From contig JAKVJW010000023.1 of assembly GCA_022486815.1 (NCBI GenBank), forward strand, positions 1-45,967: a stretch of DNA of 45,967 nucleotides, in the 5' to 3' direction. The DNA is from Prevotella sp. GTDB lineage: Bacteria; Bacteroidota; Bacteroidia; Bacteroidales; Bacteroidaceae. Position numbers and translations under genes: made by a program. The notes below the pieces were generated by a model that worked only from the letters and a program-made list of their open reading frames with translations, had not been told where the DNA came from and ran no database searches. Below, piece by piece: positions 1 through 9,024 of the stretch; within the stretch, counting starts at the first letter, position 1, and every line of letters starts with the position of its first letter.

Positions 1-1198
1 TGCATACCTCTTCCATATCCCGGTCAAATGCATAATAACCAGCCCAAAGGATAATTCCCACATTCTTTTGTTTTGCGTAATTGATAATTTCCGGAAGGTT
101 GATTTCCGGAACGACCTGCATCAGATCAGCCTTTCCGTTTACGGCCCATCCTTCATCAAGAATGACATACTCGATATGATGTTTAGCAGCGAAATCGATA
201 TAATATTTGTAAGTTTCCGTGTTTACACCTGATCTGAAAGGTACATGATAGAGCCCCCAGTCATTCCACCAATCCCATGCTACTTTTCCAGGTTTGATCC
301 AGGATGTGTCATTAAAACGTGCAGGTGAGGCAAGGCAATAGACCATATCATTGTTCATGAGTTGCTTATCCTGAAGTGAGATACAGAGCACACGCCAAGG
401 GAAGTTGGTCCGGCCCTGGCATTTCACCAGATAATTTTCACGTGACTTTACCAATTCCTGAAGCATATTATGCCCACCCTGTTCGACGGCTTTCGGGTAT
501 TTGGCAAAATAACCATCAAGCGATTTCCCATTGTTAGGATTAAGGACAAACATACCGGGATAATTTTCAAGGTCAGCTTCTGTGACACCAACTTTTATAC
601 CATTATCTGCCTCAACAATAACGGGCACAAAAGCAATGTGTTTCGGGTTCATTTGAGAAAGAGGAGTGTGGGTATAGGTGTTTTCAAAAGAATTGTCGGT
701 CTGTTGCTCTATGGTTCCATCTGAATTTGTATAAGGCACAAAGGCGTTCCAGTTCTTTGGAAAATTAAATTCAGCCTGTTCATTATTGACAGTGAAAGGG
801 CCCTTCTTCAAGGCAATAAAACGGTAAGCTACACCATCGTTATATGCACGGAATATCAATTGAAATTTTTCTTTGAACATCATCTTCAATTCATTATAGT
901 TGTCTTTGACGATGCTCTTTTTATAGGCAAAGGCAGCTATTGTACCGTGATGAGCAGTTACTTCAGCAGACTTGAGGCGGGAATTCTTGCCGAAAGATTT
1001 ATTTCCAGAGATATTCATGGATATCTCTGATGGTGCGAGAATTGGAGTCTTGTTTACGTTGACAGCGTAAGAGATTGTCTTACCGACATTGACATTGATG
1101 GCAATTCTGCCGTCAGGGGAATGGAGTTGAAAGGATTTAGCATTGACGATCAAGCTGATGACGGTTAATGCCCATAATAAACACAGTTTCTTTTTCAT
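1..1198 (-). CDS. Glycoside hydrolase family 97 (SusB-like alpha-glucosidase), 3' end outside window
   Basis: The first 399 residues of a secreted glycosidase are present; the frame is open to the window edge, so the C-terminus is missing. It starts with a signal peptide (MKKKLCLLWALTVISLIVNA), as expected for a periplasmic enzyme. The N-terminal beta-sandwich region (about residues 22-265) is followed by the start of the (beta/alpha)8 barrel, where KPGKVAWDWWNDWGLY and the strand YVILDEGW are typical of GH97. Family members hydrolyse alpha-glucosides (SusB) or alpha-galactosides. The residues that separate inverting from retaining members lie at or beyond the window edge, so the substrate cannot be decided. 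No other polysaccharide-utilisation gene is visible on this side. Confidence 0.9.
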   Translation of the reverse strand, partial: MKKKLCLLWALTVISLIVNAKSFQLHSPDGRIAINVNVGKTISYAVNVNKTPILAPSEISMNISGNKSFGKNSRLKSAEVTAHHGTIAAFAYKKSIVKDNYNELKMMFKEKFQLIFRAYNDGVAYRFIALKKGPFTVNNEQAEFNFPKNWNAFVPYTNSDGTIEQQTDNSFENTYTHTPLSQMNPKHIAFVPVIVEADNGIKVGVTEADLENYPGMFVLNPNNGKSLDGYFAKYPKAVEQGGHNMLQELVKSRENYLVKCQGRTNFPWRVLCISLQDKQLMNNDMVYCLASPARFNDTSWIKPGKVAWDWWNDWGLYHVPFRSGVNTETYKYYIDFAAKHHIEYVILDEGWAVNGKADLMQVVPEINLPEIINYAKQKNVGIILWAGYYAFDRDMEEVC

Positions 1199-1347
1199 GT
1201 CTATCTAAATAGATTAAAATAAAAGGATTATATATATAAATTTAAATGATATTCATTGTTTGGCAGTCCGGTAATTTAAAAATTTTTCAAGGTATCAATT
1301 AACAGTTCTGAGCAAGATTCGGTTTTAGAAAAGATCGTGTCCGAATT

Positions 1348-2115
1348 TTATGGTTGTGTTTCTCCTTCGATATAATCTTCCAGATATAAATGCTCTCCGT
1401 CAAAAACGGCGTATGTATATTGCCAAATCCAATCTCCGAGAATAATCATCCTAGCTTTGTCATTTAACTTCAGGTCGAGTTTGATATGCCGGTGACCGTA
1501 AATGAAATAATCAATGTTATTATGTGTTTTCAGATAATCTTGTGTAAAGTTTACCAAATATTCCTTGTCTTCTCCCAGGTATGGTGTCTCCTTACCATCT
1601 ATGCGTTTTAATCTGCTGTGTTTGGCCCAATCCAGTCCTAAAGCCATTCCCCAGCGCGGATGCATAGCATTGAGGAGAATCTGGCAGGTACGGTTATGGA
1701 ACATCTTTCGTAGAAGTTTAAACTGATTGTTCGGATCGCCTAATCCGTCACCATGGGCAAGAAAAAAGATTTTACCAAAAATCTCTGTGGTAATGGGTTT
1801 ATGGTGTACGATTAAGCCACATTCCTTTTCCAAGTATCCATAAGTCCAGATATCATGATTGCCTGTAAAGAAATGGATTTCTATTCCCATATCAGTCAAC
1901 TCCGATAGTTTGCCTAAGAACCGGGTATAGCCTTTAGGTACAACATATTTGTATTCATCCCAAAAGTCAAACATATCTCCCAGGAGGTAGATGGCAGTCG
2001 CTTTATCTTTTATACTGTCGAGGAAGCGTACCAGTCGTCGTTCCTGTGTACGGTTATGTGGTATAGCCAGTGATCCCAGATGGGCATCAGATAGAAAATA
2101 AATATTCTTTCTCAT
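1348..2115 (-). CDS. lpxH: UDP-2,3-diacylglucosamine diphosphatase (LpxH-type metallophosphoesterase)
   Basis: A 255-residue calcineurin-like phosphoesterase. All metal-binding motifs are visible: D10-x-H12 in SDAHLG, G46-D47 in GDMFDFWD, N86-H87-D88 in GNHD, H121-G-D123, and H208-x-H210 in GHRH. Family members remove UMP from UDP-2,3-diacylglucosamine in lipid A synthesis at the cytoplasmic face of the inner membrane. Length and motif spacing match Bacteroidetes LpxH. A general metallophosphatase is the alternative, but the FDFWDE signature favours LpxH. It is followed on the same strand by the GH97 gene after a ~150-bp gap. Confidence 0.85.
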   Translation of the reverse strand: MRKNIYFLSDAHLGSLAIPHNRTQERRLVRFLDSIKDKATAIYLLGDMFDFWDEYKYVVPKGYTRFLGKLSELTDMGIEIHFFTGNHDIWTYGYLEKECGLIVHHKPITTEIFGKIFFLAHGDGLGDPNNQFKLLRKMFHNRTCQILLNAMHPRWGMALGLDWAKHSRLKRIDGKETPYLGEDKEYLVNFTQDYLKTHNNIDYFIYGHRHIKLDLKLNDKARMIILGDWIWQYTYAVFDGEHLYLEDYIEGETQP

Positions 2116-2218
2116 TTGGCAATGCTTAGAAATTAAGTTCTCCGGATTTCAGACAGATTTTATGTGAGAAAGGCTGTCCAATAGGATATGAACAGTCTAT
2201 AATTTCAATGCTTGGAGG

Positions 2219-2539
2219 TCAGTTGAATCCAAGTTCCTCTTTGGCTTCTTCTGTCATCATGCTCTGATCCCATGCTGGTTCGAAGACGAGATTTACATTA
2301 GCAGACGTAATTCCCTCTACACTTTCAACCTTAGTCCTGACATCTTCAAGGATGAAGTCAGCTGCCGGACAAGAGGGTGCAGTAAAGGTCATATCTATAT
2401 TTACTGTAGAATCATCTTTGACGTCGATCTTATAAATCATTCCTAAATCCCAGATGTTCACAGGAATCTCCGGATCATAAACAGTCTTAAGAACATCTAC
2501 AATCCGCTCTTCGATTTTGGTTTTTTCTTCTTGAGTCAT
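2219..2539 (-). CDS. MIP18/DUF59 family iron-sulfur assembly factor (SufT/PaaD-like)
   Basis: A 106-residue single-domain protein. YDPEIPVNIWDLGMIY and the segment around C57 (APSCPAAD) are the family signatures; the conserved cysteine is thought to help in Fe-S cluster assembly or transfer. Bacteroidetes genomes carry such stand-alone genes, often with suf genes, but no suf gene is in view here. The gene has its own likely promoter just upstream. Its exact client proteins cannot be told from sequence. Confidence 0.85.
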   Translation of the reverse strand: MTQEEKTKIEERIVDVLKTVYDPEIPVNIWDLGMIYKIDVKDDSTVNIDMTFTAPSCPAADFILEDVRTKVESVEGITSANVNLVFEPAWDQSMMTEEAKEELGFN

Positions 2540-2596
2540 TTCTTCTTTTGTATCAAAAAACTGTATGAAATCTCATTAGATACTGTCTGTTTAATG

Positions 2597-2604
2597 CAAA
2601 GATA
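2597..2604 (-). promoter_or_regulatory. -7 box of the DUF59 gene promoter
   Basis: On the minus strand this reads TATCTTTG, a perfect match to the Bacteroidetes -7 consensus TAnnTTTG, about 58 bp upstream of the DUF59 start. The -33 element is weak. Confidence 0.55.
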
Positions 2605-2725
2605 GGAATAAATTTTGGAATACCAGCAGCAGAGTTCTAAAAAACATCCCTGATGATTTAAACTTATCTTTTGAAGATGCTTGTTCTGCTATACATGCGT
2701 ACGATAATAGTGTGTCAGGAATCAC

Positions 2726-3640
2726 TTATAGTCTGCCCATTTCCCGATAAGAATAGTACTGTCCGTCGCAGATGATGACATGATCCATAAAAAAGATCCT
2801 CATGGTATCGCAAGCTTTCTTGACTCTGAGTGTCAAGCGGTCATCCGCACTGCTAGGTGTAGCATTATTACTCGGGTGATTATGGCAGAGTCCAAGGATG
2901 GTAGCGTGGTTAAGGAGGGCTTCTCTTATAATTATCCGGATATCTACAGCAGTTTCGGTAAATCCTCCGTGGCTGATAGACTCAGCTTTGATTAATTTGT
3001 AATTCTGGTTCAGAAGCAGTATCCATGCTTCCTCAACATCAAGATCCTGCATACGAGGGTGCATATAGTTGTAGACCGCTGTAGCGGACCCTAGGTCCTG
3101 GCGCTCTTCAATCTTCTCAAGTTGTCTCCTTTTCCCCAGTTCACAGGCAGCCAGAATAGTAATAGCTTTAGCGGGACCAATTCCCTTAAAACGAGTTACG
3201 AGTTCATGGATGTCAGCTTTTCCTAATGAATTTAAGTTGTTCTTATAGGTTTTCATAACTGTCTTCATCAGATCTACAGCACTAAACTGTGGTGTTCCAG
3301 AACCAATGAGGATAGCCAGCAATTCTGCATTGGATAGGGCTGCAGGACCTAATCGCTCAAGTTTCTCTCGTGGCCGGTCTTCTTTTGCCCAGTCTTTAAT
3401 GCTCAGCCTTGTAGAAGTATCCTTATCAGAATGTTGGGATGTTGTTTCCTTTAGGGCTTGGCTTTTCTTGTTGGAGTCAATCTTGTAAATTTTCTGTACA
3501 TCATTCTCATTGTGATTATGTTGCGGATGATTAAAAGTGACATTTGCCGTTTTTTTCAACTTAAAGGTTTCTCGAGTTGATTCTTCTTTTTTCATGATAT
3601 GACTATTAATGGAAAAAGGTGATATAAGGTTAGATTTCAT
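2726..3640 (-). CDS. radC: RadC family protein (JAB/MPN+ domain)
   Basis: A 304-residue reading frame whose conserved part begins only at residue 79 (LSIKDWAKEDRPREKL). A helix-hairpin-helix segment (RFKGIGPAKAI, about 150-160) precedes the JAB/MPN+ metallo-domain with H253-x-H255-P and D266. RadC was named for DNA repair but its biochemical role is unproven. The first 78 residues are polar, Asn/His/Lys rich and not part of the family fold; usual length is ~225-230. An internal ATG at 3595 (residue 16) is an alternative start, but even that leaves a ~63-residue extension. I keep the longest frame because a purine-rich stretch precedes it. Confidence 0.85.
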   Translation of the reverse strand: MKSNLISPFSINSHIMKKEESTRETFKLKKTANVTFNHPQHNHNENDVQKIYKIDSNKKSQALKETTSQHSDKDTSTRLSIKDWAKEDRPREKLERLGPAALSNAELLAILIGSGTPQFSAVDLMKTVMKTYKNNLNSLGKADIHELVTRFKGIGPAKAITILAACELGKRRQLEKIEERQDLGSATAVYNYMHPRMQDLDVEEAWILLLNQNYKLIKAESISHGGFTETAVDIRIIIREALLNHATILGLCHNHPSNNATPSSADDRLTLRVKKACDTMRIFFMDHVIICDGQYYSYREMGRL

Positions 3641-3735
3641 CCATCCTTATATGATACGTTTTCCGTTTTTGTAGTATAGATTAGATGGTATTGAAATGAA
3701 ATATGTTTTTATGGAATAGTCTTAAACTGATAGAC

Positions 3736-4752
3736 TTATTTATAGAATGTGTTCTGATAAGCAGAAAATTCACTTTTCCCTCGAATACACATCCGCCACC
3801 AAGCTTTCAAGAAGCCACAGCCATAACCTGTTAACTGCACGTATGCTGCACAGCCTGCAAGTATTCCGATGTAGAAGGAATGGCTCTCTTTCAAACCGTC
3901 AAGTAGAACGGATAGATAATAGATTACAAGCGGAGTGAGTGGAACCCATATCAGAAGGGTAAGTCTTGAAATGATGCCTATGAGACTTAACAGGAGCATA
4001 CAGCTTACACCAATGGTGAATATTGCTGGCAGGAGGTGAACGATTTTCAGGCTCTCCGGGTATTTCTTATAAAGATTGATACGAGCTATGCCACTATTGA
4101 AGACTTGTTTCCAGAATTTTTTGAAGTCAGTACGGCGTTTGTGCCACACCCAGGCTTCAGGAAAGAGACGGCAGTGATAGTTGTTTTTATAAATTCGGAT
4201 GCTGAAGTCGATATCTTCTCCGAAACGCATATTCGAGAATCCTCCCAGGTTCTCGTATACCTCCCGGCGAATCCCCATATTAAAGGATCGGGGATAAAAC
4301 TTGTCCAGTTTTTTCTTTCCTCCCCTGATTCCTCCTGTTGTCAAGAAAGAGGTCATGGAGATTGAAATGGCTTTTTGTAGGGGCGTAAATGATTCTGCTG
4401 CACGATCCGGACCACCAAAGGCATCGCTGGGTTTATAATCAAGTTCTTTATTGATGGCTTTCAGATAATCAGGAGGAAGGACCACGTCACTGTCAAGAAT
4501 CAAAAGATAGGATCCCTTGGCTTGCTTTGCTCCGTAATTCCGAGTCTGTCCCGGCCCCGAATTTTTTTTCTTAAAGTAATGCAAATCAAGTTGTTCTCGA
4601 TAACTATTACATACATTCTCACAAGAAATCTCGGAACCGTCTTCTACTATAATAACCTCGAAATCCCGGACTGTCTGATGCGTCAGACTGTCTAAAAGTT
4701 CGCCGATTTCTTCAGGTCGGTTGTAAACAGGTATGATAAAGGAGTATCTCAT
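3736..4752 (-). CDS. Family 2 glycosyltransferase with C-terminal membrane segments
   Basis: A 338-residue GT-A fold enzyme. The nucleotide-sugar region starts at once (SFIIPVYNRPEEIGELLDSL), the metal-binding D87-S-D89 is in LLILDSDV, and E179-D180 in RFGEDIDFSIRI is the expected acid pair. Two or three hydrophobic segments follow at about 233-312, so the enzyme probably sits on the inner membrane with its catalytic domain in the cytoplasm. Such enzymes add sugars to lipid carriers for surface glycans; the acceptor cannot be deduced. It lies downstream of efp but is separated from it by a terminator-like hairpin. Confidence 0.8.
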   Translation of the reverse strand: MRYSFIIPVYNRPEEIGELLDSLTHQTVRDFEVIIVEDGSEISCENVCNSYREQLDLHYFKKKNSGPGQTRNYGAKQAKGSYLLILDSDVVLPPDYLKAINKELDYKPSDAFGGPDRAAESFTPLQKAISISMTSFLTTGGIRGGKKKLDKFYPRSFNMGIRREVYENLGGFSNMRFGEDIDFSIRIYKNNYHCRLFPEAWVWHKRRTDFKKFWKQVFNSGIARINLYKKYPESLKIVHLLPAIFTIGVSCMLLLSLIGIISRLTLLIWVPLTPLVIYYLSVLLDGLKESHSFYIGILAGCAAYVQLTGYGCGFLKAWWRMCIRGKSEFSAYQNTFYK

Positions 4753-4859
4753 ACAAAAAACAGCATAAAAAGCAATTTAAACTGCTGATAAAAAGGTAAA
4801 AGGTTACAATAGATTTCTTTTCCTCATTAGCCCCAACTGGATCATAGTAATAAAAATAA

Positions 4860-4910
4860 AGGATGACTTTGTGATTAATGATCTAATTGATTATCTACCA
4901 CAGTCATCCT
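4860..4910 (-). terminator. Hairpin terminator downstream of efp
   Basis: AGGATGACT (4860-4868) pairs with AGTCATCCT (4902-4910), and GTG/CAC extends the stem after a small bulge. Read on the minus strand, the hairpin is followed by a T-rich stretch (TTATTTTTATTA), fitting an intrinsic terminator just after the efp stop. Confidence 0.65.
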
Positions 4911-4931
4911 GTATCCTAAAGGGAAATTTCT

Positions 4932-5498
4932 TTAAGCATTTACTCGCCCTAGATAACTGCCATCGCGTGTATCTATCTGAATAGTATCACCTTCGTTGAT
5001 GAAAAGAGGAACTCGGATTTCTGTTCCACTTTCGACCTTGGCAGGTTTTGTGGCGTTTGTAGCAGTGTTGCCTTTTACTCCCGGTTCTGATTCGATAACT
5101 TTCAGGTTTGTCTTTACAGGCATTTCTGCCAACAGTATTGTACCGTCAGAAGTATCGGTGACCACTTCTACAACATCACCTTCTTTCATATATTTTACAC
5201 CACTGATCTGGAGCTCCGGAATAGGAATTTGCTCAAAAGTTTCTTGGTTCATAAAAATGTAGCCGGTCCCATCTTTGTACAAATATTGATAGGGACGACG
5301 TTCTACCCGTACATCATCTAATTTGAAACCAACCTGGAAGGTACGTTCCAACACACGACCATCGGCAATGTTCTTCAGTTTTGTGTTCATAACGGTATTC
5401 CCTTTGCCTGGCTTTCTGTGCTGAAAGTCAATACATGTCCAGATCTTACCATCCATGCGGATGCAAGTTCCGATTTTAATCTCCTGTGAATTAATCAT
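4932..5498 (-). CDS. efp: Elongation factor P
   Basis: A 188-residue protein from MINSQEIKIGT, the usual Bacteroidetes length. EF-P binds between the P and E sites of the ribosome and rescues stalling at consecutive prolines. The KOW-like N-domain carries the tip loop HRKPGKGNT, with K32 at the position modified in some bacteria; two OB domains follow, ending in the signature IDTRDGSYLGRV. A longer frame opens at 5537, but the -7 box lies at 5535-5542, so transcription starts inside that extension and the ATG at 5498 must be used. Confidence 0.95.
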   Translation of the reverse strand: MINSQEIKIGTCIRMDGKIWTCIDFQHRKPGKGNTVMNTKLKNIADGRVLERTFQVGFKLDDVRVERRPYQYLYKDGTGYIFMNQETFEQIPIPELQISGVKYMKEGDVVEVVTDTSDGTILLAEMPVKTNLKVIESEPGVKGNTATNATKPAKVESGTEIRVPLFINEGDTIQIDTRDGSYLGRVNA

Positions 5499-5534
5499 TG
5501 CTGTATATTTATTTATAATTTTCTTAGGCGATTG

Positions 5535-5565
5535 CAAAGTTACTTCTTTTTAAGAAACAAACAAA
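5535..5565 (-). promoter_or_regulatory. efp promoter
   Basis: On the minus strand TTTG (5562-5565), 19 nt, then TAACTTTG (5535-5542), a full match to the Bacteroidetes -33/-7 consensus. The predicted transcript leader is about 30 nt. This site decides the efp start codon. Confidence 0.75.
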
Positions 5566-5612
5566 GTAAATATAAAAAAAATACTAATAATAGAGCTAAA
5601 TGCTCGTAAAAA

Positions 5613-5644
5613 CTTGGCTATTTCGAAAAATATCCGTACTTTTG
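5613..5644 (+). promoter_or_regulatory. rpmH promoter
   Basis: CTTG at 5613-5616, a 20-nt spacer, then TACTTTTG at 5637-5644 (TAnnTTTG). It lies ~90 bp before rpmH and fires away from efp, so the two translation genes have back-to-back promoters. Confidence 0.7.
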
Positions 5645-5732
5645 CAGCCCAAAGCGGGGAAGTGTGTCCAAGGAAAGTCATGCGTTGCCGGTTTTTATGT
5701 ATGATATTATAATTAATAAATAAATAACAAAG

Positions 5733-5888
5733 ATGAAAAGAACATTCCAGCCTCATAATCGTCGCCGCGTGAATAAGCATGGATTCCGCGAGCGGATGGC
5801 AACAAAGAATGGCCGTCGCGTTTTGGCTTCTCGTCGTGCTCGTGGCCGCAAGAAATTAACTGTTTCTGACGAGAATCACGGTAAGTAA
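5733..5888 (+). CDS. rpmH: 50S ribosomal protein L34
   Basis: A 51-residue, Arg/Lys-rich protein beginning [20 protein letters not shown], which is unmistakable for L34. It binds 23S rRNA in the large subunit. The signature [19 protein letters not shown] is intact. The tail ([10 protein letters not shown]) is a few residues longer than the minimal 44-46 residue form. The usual neighbours rnpA and dnaA are absent here, as is common in Bacteroidetes. Confidence 0.97.
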   Translation: MKRTFQPHNRRRVNKHGFRERMATKNGRRVLASRRARGRKKLTVSDENHGK

Positions 5889-5951
5889 TCCGTTTTTCGC
5901 AGATGAATAATTAACCATTTATGGTTAAAAAGAAAGAAGTAGAGGTGATTC

Positions 5952-5982
5952 TTTGCTTCTTTCTTTTTTTTGTCTATCTTTG
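5952..5982 (+). promoter_or_regulatory. Promoter of the PASTA-rluD-ddl genes
   Basis: TTTG at 5952-5955, exactly 19 nt, then TATCTTTG at 5975-5982, a perfect Bacteroidetes promoter. Predicted start of transcription is near 5989, which rules out the in-frame ATG at 5953 for the next gene. Confidence 0.75.
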
Positions 5983-6066
5983 CAAGGTGGATGGAATGAA
6001 GCAACTGGAGAGTATTTCCTGTGTTTGCTGGCATCCTTAGAATTGGGAATACGAGTAAGAATAATT

Positions 6067-6783
6067 ATGAAGTCAAAGAAATTCTTCAGTAAATTCTTAA
6101 GCCGCTATCTGTGGGGGAACCTGACAATCATGGCTATGGTTGTCTTCTTGCTTTTCGTGGGTGTGGAATATGGAATTGATATTTACACTCATCATGGTGA
6201 GGCTATACCTGTACCGAATTTGCTTCACAAGAAATTCAATGATGCGAAATATATCCTTAGTGGTTTAGGTCTTGATATAGAAGTCAGTGATACCGGTTAT
6301 GTGCGTTCTCTACCTCCAGGATGCATTCTGGCTCAGAATCCACCGGCGGGAGAACATGTGAAATCGGGACATATTATTTATGTGACAATTAATGCCTCTA
6401 ATTCACCGATGATACCTATTCCTGATGTTATTGATAATTGTTCTTTACGGGAGGCTATGGCTAAACTTACAGCTATGGGTTTCAGGCTTGGTCAACCTAA
6501 GTATATTTCGGGAGAGCAAGACTGGGTATATGGCATTCTGGCTAACGGACGTCAAGTTCATGCAGGTGACAAGATTAGTGTAGATACCTCTCTGATTATT
6601 GAGGTCGGAGATGGAAAACTCCCTACTTCTGATTCCATTGATTATGTCGACCCTTCTGAGGATAATGATGAATCATCGGATGATAATGGTCAAGATCCAT
6701 TCCAGGAGGTTCAGGGGACAGATCCAAATGTGCCTTCTACGGAAGATGCTTCTCCGGCTAATCAGAACAATTCCGGAAATTAA
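6067..6783 (+). CDS. PASTA-domain single-pass membrane protein
   Basis: A 238-residue protein with a short basic N-terminus, one transmembrane helix (about residues 14-35, LTIMAMVVFLLFVGVEYGI) and a periplasmic part with PASTA repeats. Recognisable pieces are VPNLLHKKFNDAKYILSGLGL..AQNPPAGEHVKSG and IPDVIDNCSLREAMAKLTAMGF. The last ~45 residues are an acidic, Ser/Asn-rich tail. PASTA domains bind peptidoglycan fragments or act as rigid spacers; here there is no kinase domain. The neighbour ddl makes a cell-wall role plausible, but that is inference. Confidence 0.85.
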   Translation: MKSKKFFSKFLSRYLWGNLTIMAMVVFLLFVGVEYGIDIYTHHGEAIPVPNLLHKKFNDAKYILSGLGLDIEVSDTGYVRSLPPGCILAQNPPAGEHVKSGHIIYVTINASNSPMIPIPDVIDNCSLREAMAKLTAMGFRLGQPKYISGEQDWVYGILANGRQVHAGDKISVDTSLIIEVGDGKLPTSDSIDYVDPSEDNDESSDDNGQDPFQEVQGTDPNVPSTEDASPANQNNSGN

Positions 6784-6832
6784 GGAATCTTTCTAAAGAA
6801 AAAGGTGTAAAATAGTTAGATGAGGCTTGAGA

Positions 6833-7882
6833 ATGATTTCAGAACAGAATAATCTTAATAAAATCGAAGGAGAAGAACGGCTTTTTGAGCATTGGAAGAT
6901 CGAAGTGGATGCCGGTCAGCAGCCAGTTCGTATCGATCGATTCTTAAGTGAGCATAATCCTTATCAGAGTAGAAATAGAATACAGAATGCTGCTACTGCG
7001 GGTTATATTCGTGTGAATGGAAAACCTGTGAAAAGCAGTTATAAGATACGTCCTTATGATCAGATTACGTTGGTTCTGGATTATCCTAAGCACGATACGG
7101 GTATTATAGCTGAGGATATTCCAATAGATGTAGTCTATGAGGATGATGACATAATGGTAGTCAATAAACCAGCCGGTATGGTAGTACACCCAGGGGCCGG
7201 AAATTTTACAGGGACACTGATCAATGCTATAGCCTGGCATCTGAGAGAGATAAAGAGTTTTGATGCAAATAATCCGGAAGTAGGACTTGTGCACCGTATA
7301 GATAAAGATACGAGCGGACTGCTGGTAGTAGCAAAGACTCCGGAGGCCAAGACTTCTCTTGGCGGACAGTTTTTTAACAAGACTACTCATCGGAGTTATA
7401 ATGCTTTGGTATGGGGTAATTTTACTGAGAGTGAAGGAAGGATAGAAGGTAATATCGCTCGTGATCCGAGAAATCGACTTCGTATGAAAGTCTTTTCACC
7501 AGATAGTGGAATAGGGAAGAGTGCTGTTACGCATTATCGAGTGTTGGAACGTTATGGCTATACGACACTTGTGGAATGTATTCTTGAGACTGGCCGTACG
7601 CACCAGATCCGGGCGCATATGAAGAGCATAGGCCACCCGCTTTTTGCTGATGAAACTTATGGAGGAATGGAAATTTTGCGTGGGCAGCGTAGCTCTACCT
7701 ATAAGGCGTTCGTGCAGAATTGCTTTAAGATTTGTCCTCGACAGGCACTTCACGCGAAAACACTCGGTTTTGTCCATCCTCGTACTGGAAAGCAGATAGA
7801 CTTTACCAGTGAGTGGCCAGATGATTTTCAACAACTGATTGAGAAGTGGCGTAACTATATTCATGGGAATAACAATATCTGA
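6833..7882 (+). CDS. rluD: RluD-family 23S rRNA pseudouridine synthase
   Basis: A 349-residue enzyme with an N-terminal S4 RNA-binding domain (about 31-85, PVRIDRFLSEHNPYQSRNRIQ) and the RluA/RluD catalytic domain. The signature H154-R-I-D157-KDTSGLLV contains the catalytic aspartate; the second conserved block is ILETGRTHQIRAHM. RluD-type enzymes convert specific 23S rRNA uridines to pseudouridine. A TTG two codons upstream (6827) is in frame, but the ATG at 6833 is the simpler start. It follows the PASTA gene after 49 bp, probably in one transcript. Confidence 0.9.
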   Translation: MISEQNNLNKIEGEERLFEHWKIEVDAGQQPVRIDRFLSEHNPYQSRNRIQNAATAGYIRVNGKPVKSSYKIRPYDQITLVLDYPKHDTGIIAEDIPIDVVYEDDDIMVVNKPAGMVVHPGAGNFTGTLINAIAWHLREIKSFDANNPEVGLVHRIDKDTSGLLVVAKTPEAKTSLGGQFFNKTTHRSYNALVWGNFTESEGRIEGNIARDPRNRLRMKVFSPDSGIGKSAVTHYRVLERYGYTTLVECILETGRTHQIRAHMKSIGHPLFADETYGGMEILRGQRSSTYKAFVQNCFKICPRQALHAKTLGFVHPRTGKQIDFTSEWPDDFQQLIEKWRNYIHGNNNI

Positions 7883-8007
7883 AGAGGATATGGATTATAG
7901 ATGAATAGTAACTGTTGAAACTGATATTGGAGTAAAAGAGACAAACTTGTTGAATATGCATTACTGGAATTTGCTATTCTGACAGGGAATATATTAATAT
8001 ATAAGTT

Positions 8008-9003
8008 ATGGAAAATTTAAAGAGAACTATTGCTATCGTGTGTGGTGGTGATTCATCTGAGCACGATGTTTCACTGCGTTCAGCGCAAGGACTATACTCT
8101 TTTTTCGACAAAGAGCGTTATAACATTTATATCGTAGACGTCAAGGGTACTGACTGGCATGTTAACTTTGATAATGGGGATACGGCAGAGATCAATATGA
8201 ATGATTTCTCATTTAAAAAGGATGGGAAGGCAGTCTTCTTTGATTATGCTTATATCACTATTCATGGTCAACCTGGAGAGAATGGGGTAATGCAAGGTTA
8301 TTTTGATCTGATCAACATGCCTTATTCTACAAGTGGTGTGCTCATTGAGGCTTTGACCTTTGACAAGTATGTGCTCAACCGTTATCTCCGTACTTTTGGC
8401 GTGCATGTGGCTGATAGTATCTTGTTGCGTCGTGGCGAAGAATGTGATGATAATGAGGTGGCTAAGTGCATTGGAATGCCTTGTTTTGTCAAACCAGCTG
8501 CTGATGGAAGTAGCTTTGGAGTTTCCAAGGTCGATAACGCTGATCGTCTAGCGCCTGCTCTTCGTCTTGCTTTTATGGAAAGCAATGAGGTGATGGTTGA
8601 AGGACTCCTTTCTGGTGTTGAAATTTCACAAGGTGTATACAAGACGAGTAAGAAGTCTGTCGTTCTTCCCGCTACGGAAGTTGTAAGCGAGGATGAGTTT
8701 TTTGATTATGCAGCTAAGTATAATGGAAAAGTTCAAGAAATCACACCTGCCCGTCTGAGCCCGGAAACGACAAAGGCTGTGGCTGCTGAGAGTTCTCGTA
8801 TTTATGATATTCTCCATGCCAATGGGCTGATTCGTATAGACTATATTATATCTAAAGATAAAGAGGGTAAGGATCAGATCAATATGCTTGAGATAAATAC
8901 TACTCCTGGTATGACAACTACTAGTTTTATACCTCAACAGGTCAAAGCTGCAGGTCTTGATATCAAGGATGTCCTCAGTGATATTGTGGAAAACCAGTTC
9001 TAG
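8008..9003 (+). CDS. ddl: D-alanine--D-alanine ligase
   Basis: A 331-residue ATP-grasp enzyme that joins two D-alanines for the peptidoglycan stem peptide. Visible features are the N-terminal loop CGGDSSEHDVSLRSA, the HGQPGENGVMQGYFD segment, the ATP-grasp lysine region GMPCFVKPAADGSSFGVSKV, and the metal/substrate block MLEINTTPGMT. Length is slightly shorter than the ~350 common elsewhere but normal for Bacteroidetes. The gene follows rluD after 125 bp and ends in a strong terminator. Confidence 0.93.
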   Translation: MENLKRTIAIVCGGDSSEHDVSLRSAQGLYSFFDKERYNIYIVDVKGTDWHVNFDNGDTAEINMNDFSFKKDGKAVFFDYAYITIHGQPGENGVMQGYFDLINMPYSTSGVLIEALTFDKYVLNRYLRTFGVHVADSILLRRGEECDDNEVAKCIGMPCFVKPAADGSSFGVSKVDNADRLAPALRLAFMESNEVMVEGLLSGVEISQGVYKTSKKSVVLPATEVVSEDEFFDYAAKYNGKVQEITPARLSPETTKAVAAESSRIYDILHANGLIRIDYIISKDKEGKDQINMLEINTTPGMTTTSFIPQQVKAAGLDIKDVLSDIVENQF

Positions 9004-9024
9004 AAAGAAAATCTTGTAAATTAA

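Noticed and set aside
4036..4365. 109-codon plus-strand ORF opposite the glycosyltransferase
   Set aside because: Antisense shadow of conserved motifs on the other strand.
5550..5780. 76-codon minus-strand ORF across the efp/rpmH promoter region
   Set aside because: It overlaps two good promoters and the start of rpmH on the other strand; low-complexity product.
5911..5928. TTAACCA/TGGTTAA hairpin after rpmH as a terminator
   Set aside because: Only 7 A/T-rich pairs and followed by A's on the coding strand; too weak to call.
6827..6832. TTG start for the pseudouridine synthase
   Set aside because: An ATG two codons later starts the protein equally well, and no ribosome-binding signal favours the TTG.
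6944..7390. 148-codon minus-strand ORF opposite the pseudouridine synthase gene
   Set aside because: It lies wholly inside a well-conserved gene in the antisense direction and its product resembles no family; a shadow frame.
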